Below are positions 33,901-43,438 of a DNA stretch of 64,000 nucleotides, piece by piece (the first letter of the stretch is position 1; every line of letters starts with the position of its first letter). The notes below the pieces were generated by a model. It saw only the letters and a list, made by a program, of their open reading frames with translations, had not been told where the DNA came from and did not search any database. The position numbers and the translations under genes were made by a program. Source of the stretch: Monosporascus cannonballus (taxonomy: Eukaryota > Ascomycota > Sordariomycetes > Xylariales); the NCBI GenBank assembly GCA_004154925.1, contig QJNS01000240.1:52968-116967 (forward strand). Reading direction: 5' to 3'.

Positions 33901-33947
33901 ACACGGAGAGCGCGAGGGTCAGGAGCTTGCCGGCCGCCGAAGGCTGA
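30918..33947 (+). CDS. Mitochondrial AAA+ ATPase, Msp1/ATAD1-like module
   Basis: Intronless ORF of 1009 aa. Residues 1-38 (MHTKWLRAFRTAPLYAPRPW..., rich in Arg, Thr and Ala, then NFHASAAL) look like a mitochondrial presequence; an acidic Asn/Thr/Glu-rich disordered stretch follows (about 40-105). The middle (about 120-660) is helical and unassigned, and contains LLVHIDDYNAINLDLEAGSSIIGKI and IALVGTCSS, which resemble a degenerate ATPase-like fold. The C-terminal AAA module has GPPGTGKT at 739-746, Walker B IFIDEADALL at about 795-804, a pore-like MYVGESEKTVRALF, and NRPFDLDEAVLRRLPRK carrying sensor 1 and arginine fingers. That last block is like Msp1/ATAD1 and the katanin-spastin clade. A likely role is extraction or quality control of mitochondrial proteins. 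I chose the first in-frame ATG; an upstream start in another frame would need an intron. Confidence 0.85.
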   Translation: MHTKWLRAFRTAPLYAPRPWRITTAATRRNFHASAALKTTVSPDSNTDNDNTKDESNTKPDKEDGVVEEPNTREDEDIFGEKTSTTNGENTAGTNGENQGRKRRNGASNGPFRPRTLRTRTPEELSPVQLPKDFDVTSVCRLEYAQQAHETVVRVFKELVGHPEWSHAISSLFERHHGAIRERLKYDSSMHKDIDSLIAAAYWHTANLIHGTGGAEAAARFLESHPAPCSTSLLRSPSIHRLAEDVSPRLKVDLNGAMETAWERNIRETAFAGLHPLFLEEVIASLKAEFALYPPKNVKVSDLQRPITVINATYYTGFSVARVLVRHVAAALNADVLHLRAQDIARMVSTYLGQDVIRAPSPISRLGYKAAENSGRSLPGNLDDVNDEDNIYVPYSQVLRNDMLRKQNKSRVMTMDEFLNGANRAKPDELWEELKINSVLDELVHAADSDAPEQRPLLVHIDDYNAINLDLEAGSSIIGKIRRVVDGLWVEGRKIALVGTCSSKDAPKAYLDGLREIALSERLINLYIDATLTSQAEQETLKELEEWDYLNENERNIMAVFTAMTEPNPESATMPRAGALGLGPPLSGPEVASDLPESWAQHVLPLTETFRMATTMIGLRELGISNGTPMREAAIKLKMIDETKERLSRGRKDGEDQPKMPRGLLSDLRKKDSEGSHEEQLLSGLVNAKDIRTTFDNVHAPKETIESVRMLTTLSLLRPEAFSYGVLATERIPGCLLYGPPGTGKTLLAKAVAKESGANMIEVSAATINNMYVGESEKTVRALFRLAKKKEPLVIFIDEADALLGARGQFRDRTGSREVINQFLREWDGMDKTKAFIMVATNRPFDLDEAVLRRLPRKLLIDLPREKDRAEILKIHLRDEELHESVDLDDLARRTPLYSGSDLKNVCVAAAMAAVKEELLANPDGASDVETEKPHRKRVLQPRHFDAALKEIGASVSEDMQTLTAIRRFDERYGDAAGRKKRRGMGFEVVPELRDTESARVRSLPAAEG

Positions 33948-35279
33948 TTGATGCCACTACTTCACCTACCTCAGGGGTGAGAGGGTAGGCGGCCGCTTGG
34001 TTTCGTGTACATATTATTACGCCCTTTTGCGTTCCATGGGGCTGCCGTGAGTATGCGCGTCTGGATAGCGTTTTGTACATTATAGCATGTGGGCAATGCA
34101 TACGATGATGGGTCCGTCAGTATAGATCGGAGTGTTTTGTTGCCCTATATCTTTCATTACATGGATTTCAAGGCTTATTGTAGTGTCATTCTACGTCAGA
34201 CCCATAGCTATTGGTCGTGTACGGGAGATAGATCTACGCAACCATCCTATCATGCCCGATTCGAAGGCCAGTAGCGCTTTGTGTTCTCTCCTAAACGAAT
34301 CAGAGCGTGACATCGACGTCCGCATAGCCTCGGTGGGTTTTTCGGTAGCGAACTTATGCTCGCTACCATTTCTGGGCGTTTGAGGCTGCAGCAATATTCA
34401 CTAGACTACGTTGGTTACTGTGGACTGAGCTCTGTGTGCTATGCGGGAAAATCCTTCCCCCACTGGTCACCCTTTTTCTGTTGCCTCCTACACGTTAGTA
34501 GGGTGGTAAGTTCGAAACTCCAGTGACCCCTCCACTCTCCACCCCCTTACTCTACGGTAGTGGTTTCGAGTGATTAGAAAGTGGCATGAACAGCACATCT
34601 ATACGCTGAACCCTAGTTCCGCTAGGACTCGGAGAATAGAGGGGTACGACTGCGCAGCAAAAGGCCAGGGGCGGGCAATCTGTCCTTTGGTTTAGGCAAG
34701 GACGGGTGATTCTCTGTGCTTGGGACGAGCAAATGCCCCGGCCTTGTCCTCTTAGCTTTGATAGCCTCGCTAAGTGGTTCCTTCGAAAACAGGCAAGGGT
34801 TTGAGGCTCGAAGTTACGTCGTCAAGAAGCTGGTCATGTTGTCCAGCAGATGGCCGATGACGACACCGCCACAGGTCCCAGGGGTGAAGAGAGCAAGGTA
34901 AAGACTGTGTTAAATCTGGGCCAACCAAATCTTCCTGGAGGTCTTGGCTTGTAGCCTGCTTGCAATCACAAACAAGCCGGGCGAACATATGGCGTCAGTC
35001 GATCTATCAGATACAGACACGGCATGACGAATGCCGCTTCTTTCATGCAGCACCTTCCACCCTATTTGCCTATGTACCCCTCGATGTACCTTCTGCAACA
35101 AAGCGGCGTTCCAATCCCCAGTGATGAGAAATACACGGCCTCCCCCCCTCTCTGTCACCACTGCTTCCAGCAGCCTTCTGTCCCCAGCAACACGCGCAAA
35201 CTCGATCTCAACGTCTACCTCAGCAAATCACAAGCCGCTACAGACCGCTCCCGGCTTCAAGCACGACCTCCTCGCCAAG
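33948..35279. other. Intergenic region upstream of the C2H2 gene
   Basis: Ordinary composition with scattered short ORFs, none convincing. An ATG at 35031 is in frame with the zinc-finger gene and could extend it by 83 residues, but that stretch looks like 5' leader sequence (Thr/Ser/Pro-rich, no acidic pattern). Confidence 0.5.
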
Positions 35280-36822
35280 ATGTCAGACTACCTCGAGCAC
35301 TTCGACATTGACGCCTACATCGCCGATACCCACGTGGAGCCTTTTGACTTTGACTTCCTCAATGACCAGCCTCCCACCACCCATGGGGGCTATGACCCCT
35401 CTACTTCTGACCTACCTGACGCTAATGCAGCCACCACAGATTCGTGAGGCTTTTTTTTTTACCGCCTGCTAACAAAAAGGGTGTCAGCCGTCACACTTGT
35501 CATGCTGGTGCGGTTGTTGCGATCGGTACTTGGTAAGCATTCAAGCACACACCTTCATCGGCCAAACCTGTTATTAATGGCAGTCTAGGAGCTCCAACAT
35601 TATACAGCAATTGCCCACCGAGTCCTTGCCTAAGGACGATACGGACACTGAGCCCAGAAATACCGCAAAACCCCAGGCCATCTCTGAACACCGCTGCCGG
35701 GAGTGTCAAGAATCGTTCATATTATCCTGCGATCTCGAGCGACACGCCCGAGCTACACTTCACGCGGCATTTGTCTGCAGTATTTCCGGTTGCGGTCGCG
35801 GTTTCAAATCGTATAGGCAACTGGAATCCCACGAATCTACTCTCCATGTCGCAGGCCATCAAGAGTGGGAGGGACCTGTCCCGTTTTCATGCTTTGAGTA
35901 CAACGCGGCATTCAGAAATCAGACGCAACTACAGAACCACGGCAATAGCCACCGACATAGTCCACTTGCCTGTATATGTGGCATCAAATTTGCTCGTCTT
36001 GATGTCTTGAAACGGCACATCAGAAATTTCAACAAGGACACCCCGAAATTTCCTTGCACGTACTGCAAACGTCATCGAGGCAAAGCCGGCCTTTGCAGAA
36101 GGAATCATCTCGTCCAGCATCTGGAACGCTACCACAAGCTCGATCCGGAGGAGATCGAGAGAGTATGCCCAAAGCAGACCCTCAAGAGAGAATGCGAGAT
36201 CCTTGTCTGCCCTCGCCAGGGATGTGACGCTCACCGTGACGATGTCTTTCGTTCTCTTCCTTTGCCTCAACAGCTTCAGCACAAACCATTCAAAAGCCGA
36301 GGCGAGTATGGCAAGCACATGAAGGAAGTCCACAAGGAGACGCCATTTCCCTGCACTGTGGCTGAGTGCGATAGGGTTGGCGCAAGGGGTTATATGCGCG
36401 AGAAGGACCTTATGAAGCATCTTGTAGACAAACATCCGAACGCACCTCAGTATGAGGTGAAAGTTCGCGAAGAAAGTCGCCACTATTGCCCGATCGCTGG
36501 CTGTGGCAGAAGTTACGCTACAGTCGGAGATCTCAGATGGCACGAGTATTCCAAACATTGGAGTGTAGAGGAACGACGTGTGCTTGGTGGTCGTTGCCAT
36601 AAGGGGAGAGACGAGGGGAAGCATGAGCATCTAGACAATACACGGGTGGTGTTGGAGGACCTTTTCAAAGTACACAGCTTGGTATTGGCTTTGTCGTTCA
36701 CTCATTCGATCCAGATTGTTGTTTCCTCTGCTCACGATCGTTTTGTTGAACCAACAACTATGTCAATCTATATTCTTTGCACAAGAGCTGATTCCCCTGA
36801 AATTTTACATCTTCAACAATAG
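35280..36822 (+). CDS. C2H2 zinc-finger protein, putative transcription factor
   Basis: Likely nuclear DNA-binding protein. Proposed exons are 35280-35443 and 35589-36822 (465 aa); the intron uses GTGAGG and a TAG at 35586-35588. An alternative AG at 35591 also keeps frame, so the junction is uncertain by one codon. The N-terminus MSDYLEHFDIDAYIADTHVE is acidic and could be an activation segment. After a linker come several fingers: CRECQESFILSCDLERHARATLH, then CSISGCGRGFKSYRQLESHESTLH-type, a degenerate third finger with its second Cys lost (SCFEYNAAF), a CICGIKFARLDVLKRH finger, CTYCKRHRGKAGLCRRNHLVQH, and a final CPIAGCGRSYATVGDLRWHEYSKH. The last 50 or so residues after LEDLFK are hydrophobic and unlike the rest. 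A GTACAC donor there suggests a missed terminal intron or a shifted stop. Targets unknown. Confidence 0.75.
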
Positions 36823-37471
36823 CCTAAAGGTTCAATCCAGTTATTTTTCTGTCCCCGTAAATTCATGTTTTTCACGGGTTCATGTACCTCGCCCTTTAAG
36901 ATACTTGAATGACGAATCTCCTCTCTAAGCTAGCATCCTCCGTGGTGGATTTGGTCAAGACGCCGAGGTGGTAAAGCGTTAATACAGTTTCTCACAACAA
37001 CTTAATAGGAGGCTGGTTACATACCTCCACCACTCAAATGCGGTTCAGAGACCGTTTCCCCACTCCATAAAGTCTACGAGCTCGTGATTACTGCTTGTCT
37101 CCTTCAAACTCAGGTCTCCAGGTGAGTGCTGGAGCAATACGACGACGGCCACGGATCTTGCCGGCTCCGGTTGCTACCGCTTTCGTGTTGGCTTGCTTCT
37201 CATAGGTCCTTCCGCGTCTCTCCGAAAAGCTTCCACCCAATTTTCATCCCGATTGCATAGCACGTACATTCCATGTATTTTAGGGGAGTTCAAGAAGTCC
37301 ACTAAGCCACAACCAGCAGTTGGACTCCAGAGGTGTCAATGCCTATTCGTCAAGCGCGTGTTCTGCCGTGTTTCTCATCCAATAACACCACCCCCGTTCC
37401 TTGCCTACTCGTTATCAATAATGTAACGACCATGGACAGGTGCAACCAAGTGCCTAAGTTCAGTTCCGGCA
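36823..37471. other. Intergenic region
   Basis: Flank between the C2H2 gene and a zinc-finger relic. A GCCGAGGTGGTAAAGCG string at about 36,962-36,978 recalls a tRNA D-arm, but no matching anticodon or T-arm follows. Nothing else seen. Confidence 0.5.
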
Positions 37472-38026
37472 ATGATTCTACGGCCGAAAACCCCGGCAGC
37501 CTATCTCCTATTGACTGGACATATGTTGGCTAGCATGATCTCATACGGGGGGCATGCTTCCAGCCAACCCCCATTCCGATACTTAGCCGTCCCGTGTTGG
37601 CATCAGCAACAGAAATCAACTCAAAGCGCGCCAAAGGAGATCCTCACCGATCTTCCGGCTGTACCTGCGGTATCAGATCCATTAGGCTGGTGCCGCTTAT
37701 CGACACGTAAGCAACAAGTCCAGCGATGTGCCGCAGTGCCATTTGTCTATTGGTACTTCAACCAGGACAGCAGCGCCCTCCGTCGTTACGACCACCTAGT
37801 CCAGTACATGAGATGCTACCATAAGATTGGGACTGTTGAAGCGGTGGTGGAGAAACTCCTCAATTGTCACCATACTACGTCTATGACCAGCATCGCACCC
37901 CTACCGTTGGTGGCGCCGCTATGGCGGGTAATGCTGCTCCGCAGGCGGAGGTATCCTCCCTTTCTCTCTATCACTGGATGCATCAGGAAAGATCGCCGTT
38001 TAAGCGTTGATATAGGGAGCACGTAA
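37472..38026 (+). pseudogene. Possible zinc-finger relic related to the upstream C2H2 gene
   Basis: ATG-initiated 184-codon ORF without overall recognisable similarity. It contains SALRRYDHLVQYMRCYHKIG, which resembles the CRRNHLVQHLERYHKLDPEE segment of the neighbouring C2H2 protein and the general fungal F-R-R-x-D-H-L-x-Q-H-x-R-x-Y-H finger. The Cys pair that should precede the helix is not properly spaced. The rest is Leu/Pro/Arg-rich with irregular character. I read it as a decayed tandem duplicate of the finger gene; a chance ORF cannot be excluded. Confidence 0.35.
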
Positions 38027-38239
38027 TTACCTGTCAATCGTGATTCGACACCGAGGTTGTCTTAGACAAAGAAGATCGCTATATAGTCGCCCACGACTGA
38101 TTACGCCACAAAGTACTTAGAATCCTATTTCTGGTCGCTGTGAAACAGTAAACCAGTCGAAATGGATATCGTAGTGGAAAATTCAGATGTGATTCCGGAT
38201 TCCCAGCAGCAGCTCAACCTAGAAGCCTCTCCTATGCCC

Positions 38240-38593
38240 TTATTCTTCGCAAGGAACTGCCTCTGGAGAATTGCACCTCATCTCCTTCCACCTACGGAGG
38301 GTTTTGGGCCGAGCTAAATCCGGATCAAGCATCTTGACACCGTACCACTTCGCTATAAGGCACCATATCCTGTTTTCGTCTATAGGGTCGACACAGGCAT
38401 TCCGAAAACTCGCATTGAACTCGCCAATCCAGGAGGCGACCGGGTATTTCTCCTCATCGGCCGCCATCGACTCCGTGTCTTCTGAGCAGATCACTAGTGC
38501 CACAACCAGTACCTTGTCGATCACTTTGTCGACAAGATCGTCCCCTTCAAGTTCGGAGTCCGCGAAGCTCGAGGACAGAGAGGTCGAGAGCAC
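38240..38593 (-). CDS. Hypothetical ORF, possibly a gene fragment
   Basis: 117-codon minus ORF. The sequence has a natural amino-acid mix with acidic and hydrophobic blocks (DDLVDKVIDKVLVVALVICSEDTES, then FNASFRNACVDPIDENRIWCLIAKWYGVKML). The initiator is a GTG-type codon at 38593, so the reading frame is probably truncated at its 5' side or is an internal exon. No family recognised. It could be one exon of a decayed gene. Confidence 0.3.
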   Translation of the reverse strand: MLSTSLSSSFADSELEGDDLVDKVIDKVLVVALVICSEDTESMAADEEKYPVASWIGEFNASFRNACVDPIDENRIWCLIAKWYGVKMLDPDLARPKTLRRWKEMRCNSPEAVPCEE

Positions 38594-38770
38594 ATAGCTC
38601 CATACATGTCTAAAAGACCCCTTCCAGGTGGGTTCTTCAGGGTCTGGGACTAACGCAACGATTATATTGCACGCTCCCCAGCAACTTTGCTGTGCTCGAA
38701 TAACTCACTCTCGGCCAACTCCCACACAGACTTCCACACCGCAATCGCCACGTCGTATGGGGTTATCTCC

Positions 38771-38976
38771 TGTCAGGTGCCAAGGTGCGGCCCCCTTTCC
38801 GGGGCCCAGCGACCCACCAGTGTGGCTCCAATTTGTGTATATATAGGGGGGCTTCGCCCCCGAGTAGTTAGAAAAAGGCAGGCATTAATGGTCATCTATT
38901 CACTACCCATACTATGAACCACCTGCTGGGCTGCTTCTTCTGCCTCTCACTCCGCACTTTACCATTTTCCCTGACA
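38771..38976 (+). mobile_element. 206-bp solo-LTR or MITE-like repeat, copy 1
   Basis: Begins TGTCAGG and ends CCTGACA, and is flanked on both sides by TCTCC (38766-38770 and 38977-38981), a likely 5-bp target-site duplication. A nearly identical 206-bp copy lies inverted at 63442-63647. Inside are a TGTATATATAGG TATA-like box and a GC hairpin, GGGGGCTTCGCCCCC, at about 38,846-38,861. TG...CA ends, 5-bp duplication and an internal TATA box fit a solo LTR; the short inverted termini also allow a MITE. The ATG-MNHLLGC ORF that starts inside both copies ends differently outside the repeat and is not a shared gene. Confidence 0.75.
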
Positions 38977-39000
38977 TCTCCCACTCCCCAGCCGATTTGT

Positions 39001-39267
39001 CTAAATCGGTCTCTTCGAGGCATCTTGCAACACGAAATACAGAGTTCGCATGCTTGAACAGGGCACCTCAGTTGGCAATGAGGAAGGCGACGGTGAAGGT
39101 GCATCGGGCGCTGCAGGGAGGTCTTCAGGGTCCATGTCGGAAGAGGCAGTCCATGGTTGCGGCGAGGGTGTATTGCTGTACGTGACAATGCCGTCTTCTC
39201 CCGAAGCATTTCCCCTTTCCGTGCTATCATTACGAGAGCGACTAAATTTCCGGTCGGAGTAGGACAT
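39001..39267 (-). CDS. Hypothetical protein fragment (about 88 aa)
   Basis: Minus ORF from ATG 39267 to a stop at 39001: MSYSDRKFSRSRNDSTERGN..., Ser/Pro/Asp-rich, ending CSSMRTLYFVLQDASKRPI. It has the look of a disordered N-terminal exon. It stops 25 bp from the repeat insertion at 38771-38976, so the original gene may have been cut there. No family recognised. Confidence 0.3.
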   Translation of the reverse strand: MSYSDRKFSRSRNDSTERGNASGEDGIVTYSNTPSPQPWTASSDMDPEDLPAAPDAPSPSPSSLPTEVPCSSMRTLYFVLQDASKRPI

Positions 39268-42200
39268 GGTTGAAGTTTGCTTACTTTGTCCGGGGTAATG
39301 GCCATGTATTGTACAGACCCGAAACGACAAACTCATGGAAGGTATACGCAAGGCTGGTTATATGTTGAACCTCTAAAGTCGGACATAAAGGTGAGTCGCT
39401 GAACTGATTCGGTAATATGCTGCCATACCGAGTAGAACGTGATTCATAGCGGACGTCAACACGGGAATCGAAGCGAGCCCTGGTGGGCATGAAGGCTTGG
39501 TCACGGGGTGTGACTCGAGGTATCAAGAGATAAAAACGATTGCCTCTTCCCCATGTGCTCCGTTTGGCTATTTAAACAGTGAATCTTCTTCGGCCATCCG
39601 ATATCATGTTTGCTACCCTCCTAACCCAGTAATAACCCAATCGCTATGTCTGATCTAGTTGAGTGAAGCGTGGTAGAATATGTATAGTGTAGCGTGTTAC
39701 AGAACCAAAATTAACTAAGTGAATCAGTCTGTGCTTGATCTGAACCCCGGCAACCCTAGAGACCAGTAATAACTGTTCAATTCAGGCATACATTCTTGAA
39801 ACTAGGCGCGGACTGTGAACAGAATACGTGTTTGTTGAAATAGGGGTAAAAGGATCCCCACACTCTTGGTAGGTTATAGATGTTGTCACAGAAAAGGGTC
39901 CCCCCTGACAGCTTCAGGAATCATCCGGAACAAGGTTATTCCTCTCCAAAGCCCTGTATCAGTGGATCATCCACAACAAATGGGATCACCGCTTCCTAGC
40001 GTGTGACATGTCAATATATCCCTTTTAGAGCTGTGTATCTGCTCCTTAGTAAGCGTGACAGATGTGTACCACCCCGGAGTCTCGAGGCTTTGATACTTAG
40101 CATGAAATACCACCTATCGACTTCTCTCTCTCTCCCCCTTTCTCTTTGACATGTTTCCTTGTTTCTATACTTTGTATACAACCACGACGTTTCTGCTAGG
40201 ATTGTTCTACGTCTCCCTCATCACGTAAACACTCATCATATGCACCTTCTATTTGATACCTGGCATTACCACCACTGTTATCCTGTCCATTGGTACAGGA
40301 TATACACTTCCTTCCTAATGGGGCTCGCAGTCGTGCTGATCTTGGTCTTCTGTGTCAAAGTACGGAAGGCTCCATGCGGCATATACACGACCGCGCCGGA
40401 ACATACATCATGAGGGGTGGTTACTCAGGAAATGGGGACAGTGGCCCCTGCTCTTCTATGAATATGACTGTTCGGCACCTTGAGGGTAGGAACCATGATA
40501 TATCCTCGAAGATATAACCTTTTACTAGCAACGGCACTGTGTTGAAGGCAGATGAGCTCTTCGTATGCAATTTCAGCGGGAGCTGCTTGTGACATGGTGA
40601 TGTACGTACCGCACAACATGCCGTTAATATGAACGTTGTCAATCTCACGGTTGCAGAAGTTTGGGGCGGCTACAGCGTGTAATCATGTTCGTTTGGTGGA
40701 GACATAATCGGGCCGTTATAACAGACTGCTGGATGGCACGCCAGCTTTGCTAAATGCGATGTCACCAGGCTATTCTGTTGGCGTACATGGATAAGGGCTC
40801 GCAACAAGTTACACCATAGGACAAACAATGTTCATATTGTAATAAGACCCTCGCCCTCCACTAAGACCCCCGTGGACAGAACTAACAATAATGAACTATA
40901 ATCCCAACCCAAACTGGACGAGGTTTGACCCCAAGACTGGGATCGAATAATAAGCGCTAGTATAAAGACCTGAAAAGAAGTACGATACATCTTAACATTC
41001 ACAAATTGACCGCGATGAGGCCGAGAGAACCCCGGGGTAACAACGCTGCCAACATGCACAGCTCTGGGGAACCGGTCATATTTTCTTGGGGTTGCCCCCT
41101 CACGGTTTCTATGTGCCCTCAGTGATAAAAGGGGTGCGGAGGCTAGGGAGAGTGCACGATTAGCTTCTTATTATCTCGGATATGCGGAGGCGTGGTTGCC
41201 CTCGAAGGTCGTCCGCAGTCGTGGATTCTGCGGCTCTGCGCGGAGGGGTCCCTTAGTGCCAGGGCGGCGGAGCCTAGAGCGCCTTTGTTTTGTTCTAAGA
41301 CGGTAACCCAAGTCCCAAGGCGCACTAGAAGTACGCCTCGTCTTGACATAGTTCATTCGCCACTGGCCCATCTAAAAGGGTAGCCCTAATATCGTGCAGA
41401 TGACGTCGACTGAAAACCCCCCGAACCCTATTTCAACATCTGTGTCACAAGGAGACCCGAGCTTATAAAACGGCAAGGATAAGGTTGTTCAAATTGGATT
41501 TGGCCGCCACGAGATAGTCGCTTAGCGTGTTTTGAGCTTCTAAACCATGCTTTTCGAGACTAGCGTGTTTCTTCTGTTTTACGGCTTTTCGGAGGCAACT
41601 TCGTCATAAGGACCTCCTGTGAGGGTCCTGAATAGCACCGAATTCCTTGCCCAATATGTGGCCGAGTTCCACCTTCAAATTATTGCGCACATGGTTGCTT
41701 GGCTATGTATTAGACAAGACGTAAGTGAACTCCTATAATGGAATGCATGGTAAAAATATGGGAGGACTAAAGGGCCACTCTTACCAAAGCAGTTCCTACC
41801 AGCCCCTTACACCACCACCGTGTACAACTAGTTCTACTTTTGACCCACGGGAGACTATGGCCCCGTAAAGGACTTCGCTTGGGAAGTTTGCCTCATCTGT
41901 CGAGTGGCCCAGGGTCTTCATAAACGTTGTGGCCATTACGATGCGCCTTGCTCTGACAAGAAGCGAGAACTACTCGCTGCAGTTCTATGTTGCTATAAGA
42001 ATAGCACACACGAGCCCGTGCGAACCTGATCCGGGCGAAACCTATCCCCCAAACCAAGAAAGCATCCATCCCTTAGAAGTTCAAAAAATCGTATCACGTG
42101 CGAGAGCCCCATGGCCCCAGAAAATGCATCCAATCCAATTTGACTACATGCTTTTAGGTGTGTTTTGTATGGTGATATAAGTAGTGGCACTGTTGAGAGT

Positions 42201-43317
42201 TACATAACGGAATGGCACAACTCCCACAAGCCCATTGGGTGTTCTTCCTTCTGTTGAGGTTATCACCACTGATCTCCCCTAGGGCTCGAAGGTCCCCGTA
42301 TCGACCTGCGGACATGCACCTTTTTCGTGTAACTGTTCTGCAGCCATTATTAGCCTAAAAAATTCGGTAAAAATCATCAAATGATTCGGGAAGGTCTAAC
42401 TTAAAGAAATAATGCGTCCCCGAATCCATGATGCTTTGATTTATTGTTGATGTAGCTCTTAACAGCGGGATCTAAATCCTAGTGGGGTGTTTTGAATGGT
42501 GGGATATATGGGGTTGTGGAGGTCCTAGCACGTGACACGATTTTTGAACTTCTAAGGGATGTGATGGTTGTTCAACAATCCGAGGTAGATCTTGGGATGG
42601 ATATCCATGGGGTCTTCTTACCCCAGCTGATCGCATGTTGCGAGCCGCATTATGAGTTCGGGGTCAAAGACTCAAATGAGGAGTCCCCGGAGTGTTTATT
42701 GTAAGCAGGATATATGTGAGGCATTCTAGACGGAGCTATCGTATAGAATCGTAAATGTTCTCGGGCGTGGATATGTAGTGCATGTCACAGCGTGATCCTG
42801 AACTCGTAAATTGATAAGAAACGAGTCAGGTTATTGAGGATGCCGAGGGTACCTATACCACAACGCTTGGTGGTCATGATCTAAAATTTTCTAGGCACGA
42901 GTTTAGAAAGGAACCAGAAAATCTAAACTTCCGACTAGTAAGGTAGTCAGTCAGTCACTCGATGACGGCATGCTGAGTTCGGGGGCACTTTGATACGGGT
43001 TTGAACTTGTTAGACTTGGGGGAGACAGCCCGCCGAGGGAAATTCCGACCGCTGAGCTCCGCCCTACGATGGGCGGACATTCTCCATAACAGGACCGACT
43101 CGGTTCTTTACTCGGCCAGCCCACTGTAGGAGGTCCACAATTTGAGTGGTTTCGGACTTTCTTCGCCGTCGCTTTGCCTCACTCGAAAGGATGAGAGTAC
43201 GGGTATGTCTCTTATGCGGAATCAATGGAATTCCTGACGTCGAAGACGATCGGTGCTGGATGCGACCGAATGCCACCCAAGAATGCTGTGAGATTTAAGA
43301 CCTGATAATGTCCCGCC
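39268..43317. other. Four-kb gene-poor stretch of ordinary composition
   Basis: Balanced base composition and no RIP look, yet no ORF above about 85 codons and no domain I can recognise on either strand. ORFs such as 40159-40413 plus, 41929-42180 plus, 42492-42704 plus and 43064-43276 minus lack coherent coding signals. It could be decayed single-copy genes, long UTR/ncRNA territory or old non-RIPed transposon sequence. Confidence 0.5.
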
Positions 43318-43319
43318 TA

Positions 43320-43359
43320 ACCTCGGACCCCACATAATGAATAACCCTAACAATGAATA
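43320..43359 (+). repeat. Left terminal inverted repeat of the island
   Basis: Starts ACCTCGGACCCCACATAATG and is preceded by TA. It is the reverse complement of 56091-56130 with one A/G difference at base 24. The difference is of the type RIP makes. Unlike the interior, the 100 bp that follow keep normal composition. Confidence 0.85.
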
Positions 43360-43417
43360 GGGAAAACACACCCAAAATCTTACCTCATCTTGATCAGGAC
43401 CCCATTTTGGAGGTTGT

Positions 43418-43438
43418 GGCTGCGCCGCAGGCGCAGCC
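43418..43438. repeat. GC-rich hairpin inside the left end
   Basis: GGCTGCGCC-GCA-GGCGCAGCC is a perfect 9-bp stem with a 3-nt loop, just inside the left TIR in unmutated DNA. A weaker inverted pair (ATTTTGGAGGTT near 43,404 and AACCTCCAAAAT near 43,540) encloses it, so a short folded or MITE-like unit of about 150 bp may be present. Confidence 0.6.

Noticed and set aside
32945..33904. 319-codon minus ORF
   Set aside because: Antisense shadow of the AAA module, Ser/Arg-rich without motifs.
36955..37050. tRNA-Leu/Ser-like GCCGAGGTGGTAAAGCG string
   Set aside because: No matching anticodon arm or T-arm within a tRNA length; acceptor ends do not pair.
38846..38861. GC hairpin as a bacterial-type terminator
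   Set aside because: The context is a eukaryotic repeat and no gene ends there; treated as a repeat feature.
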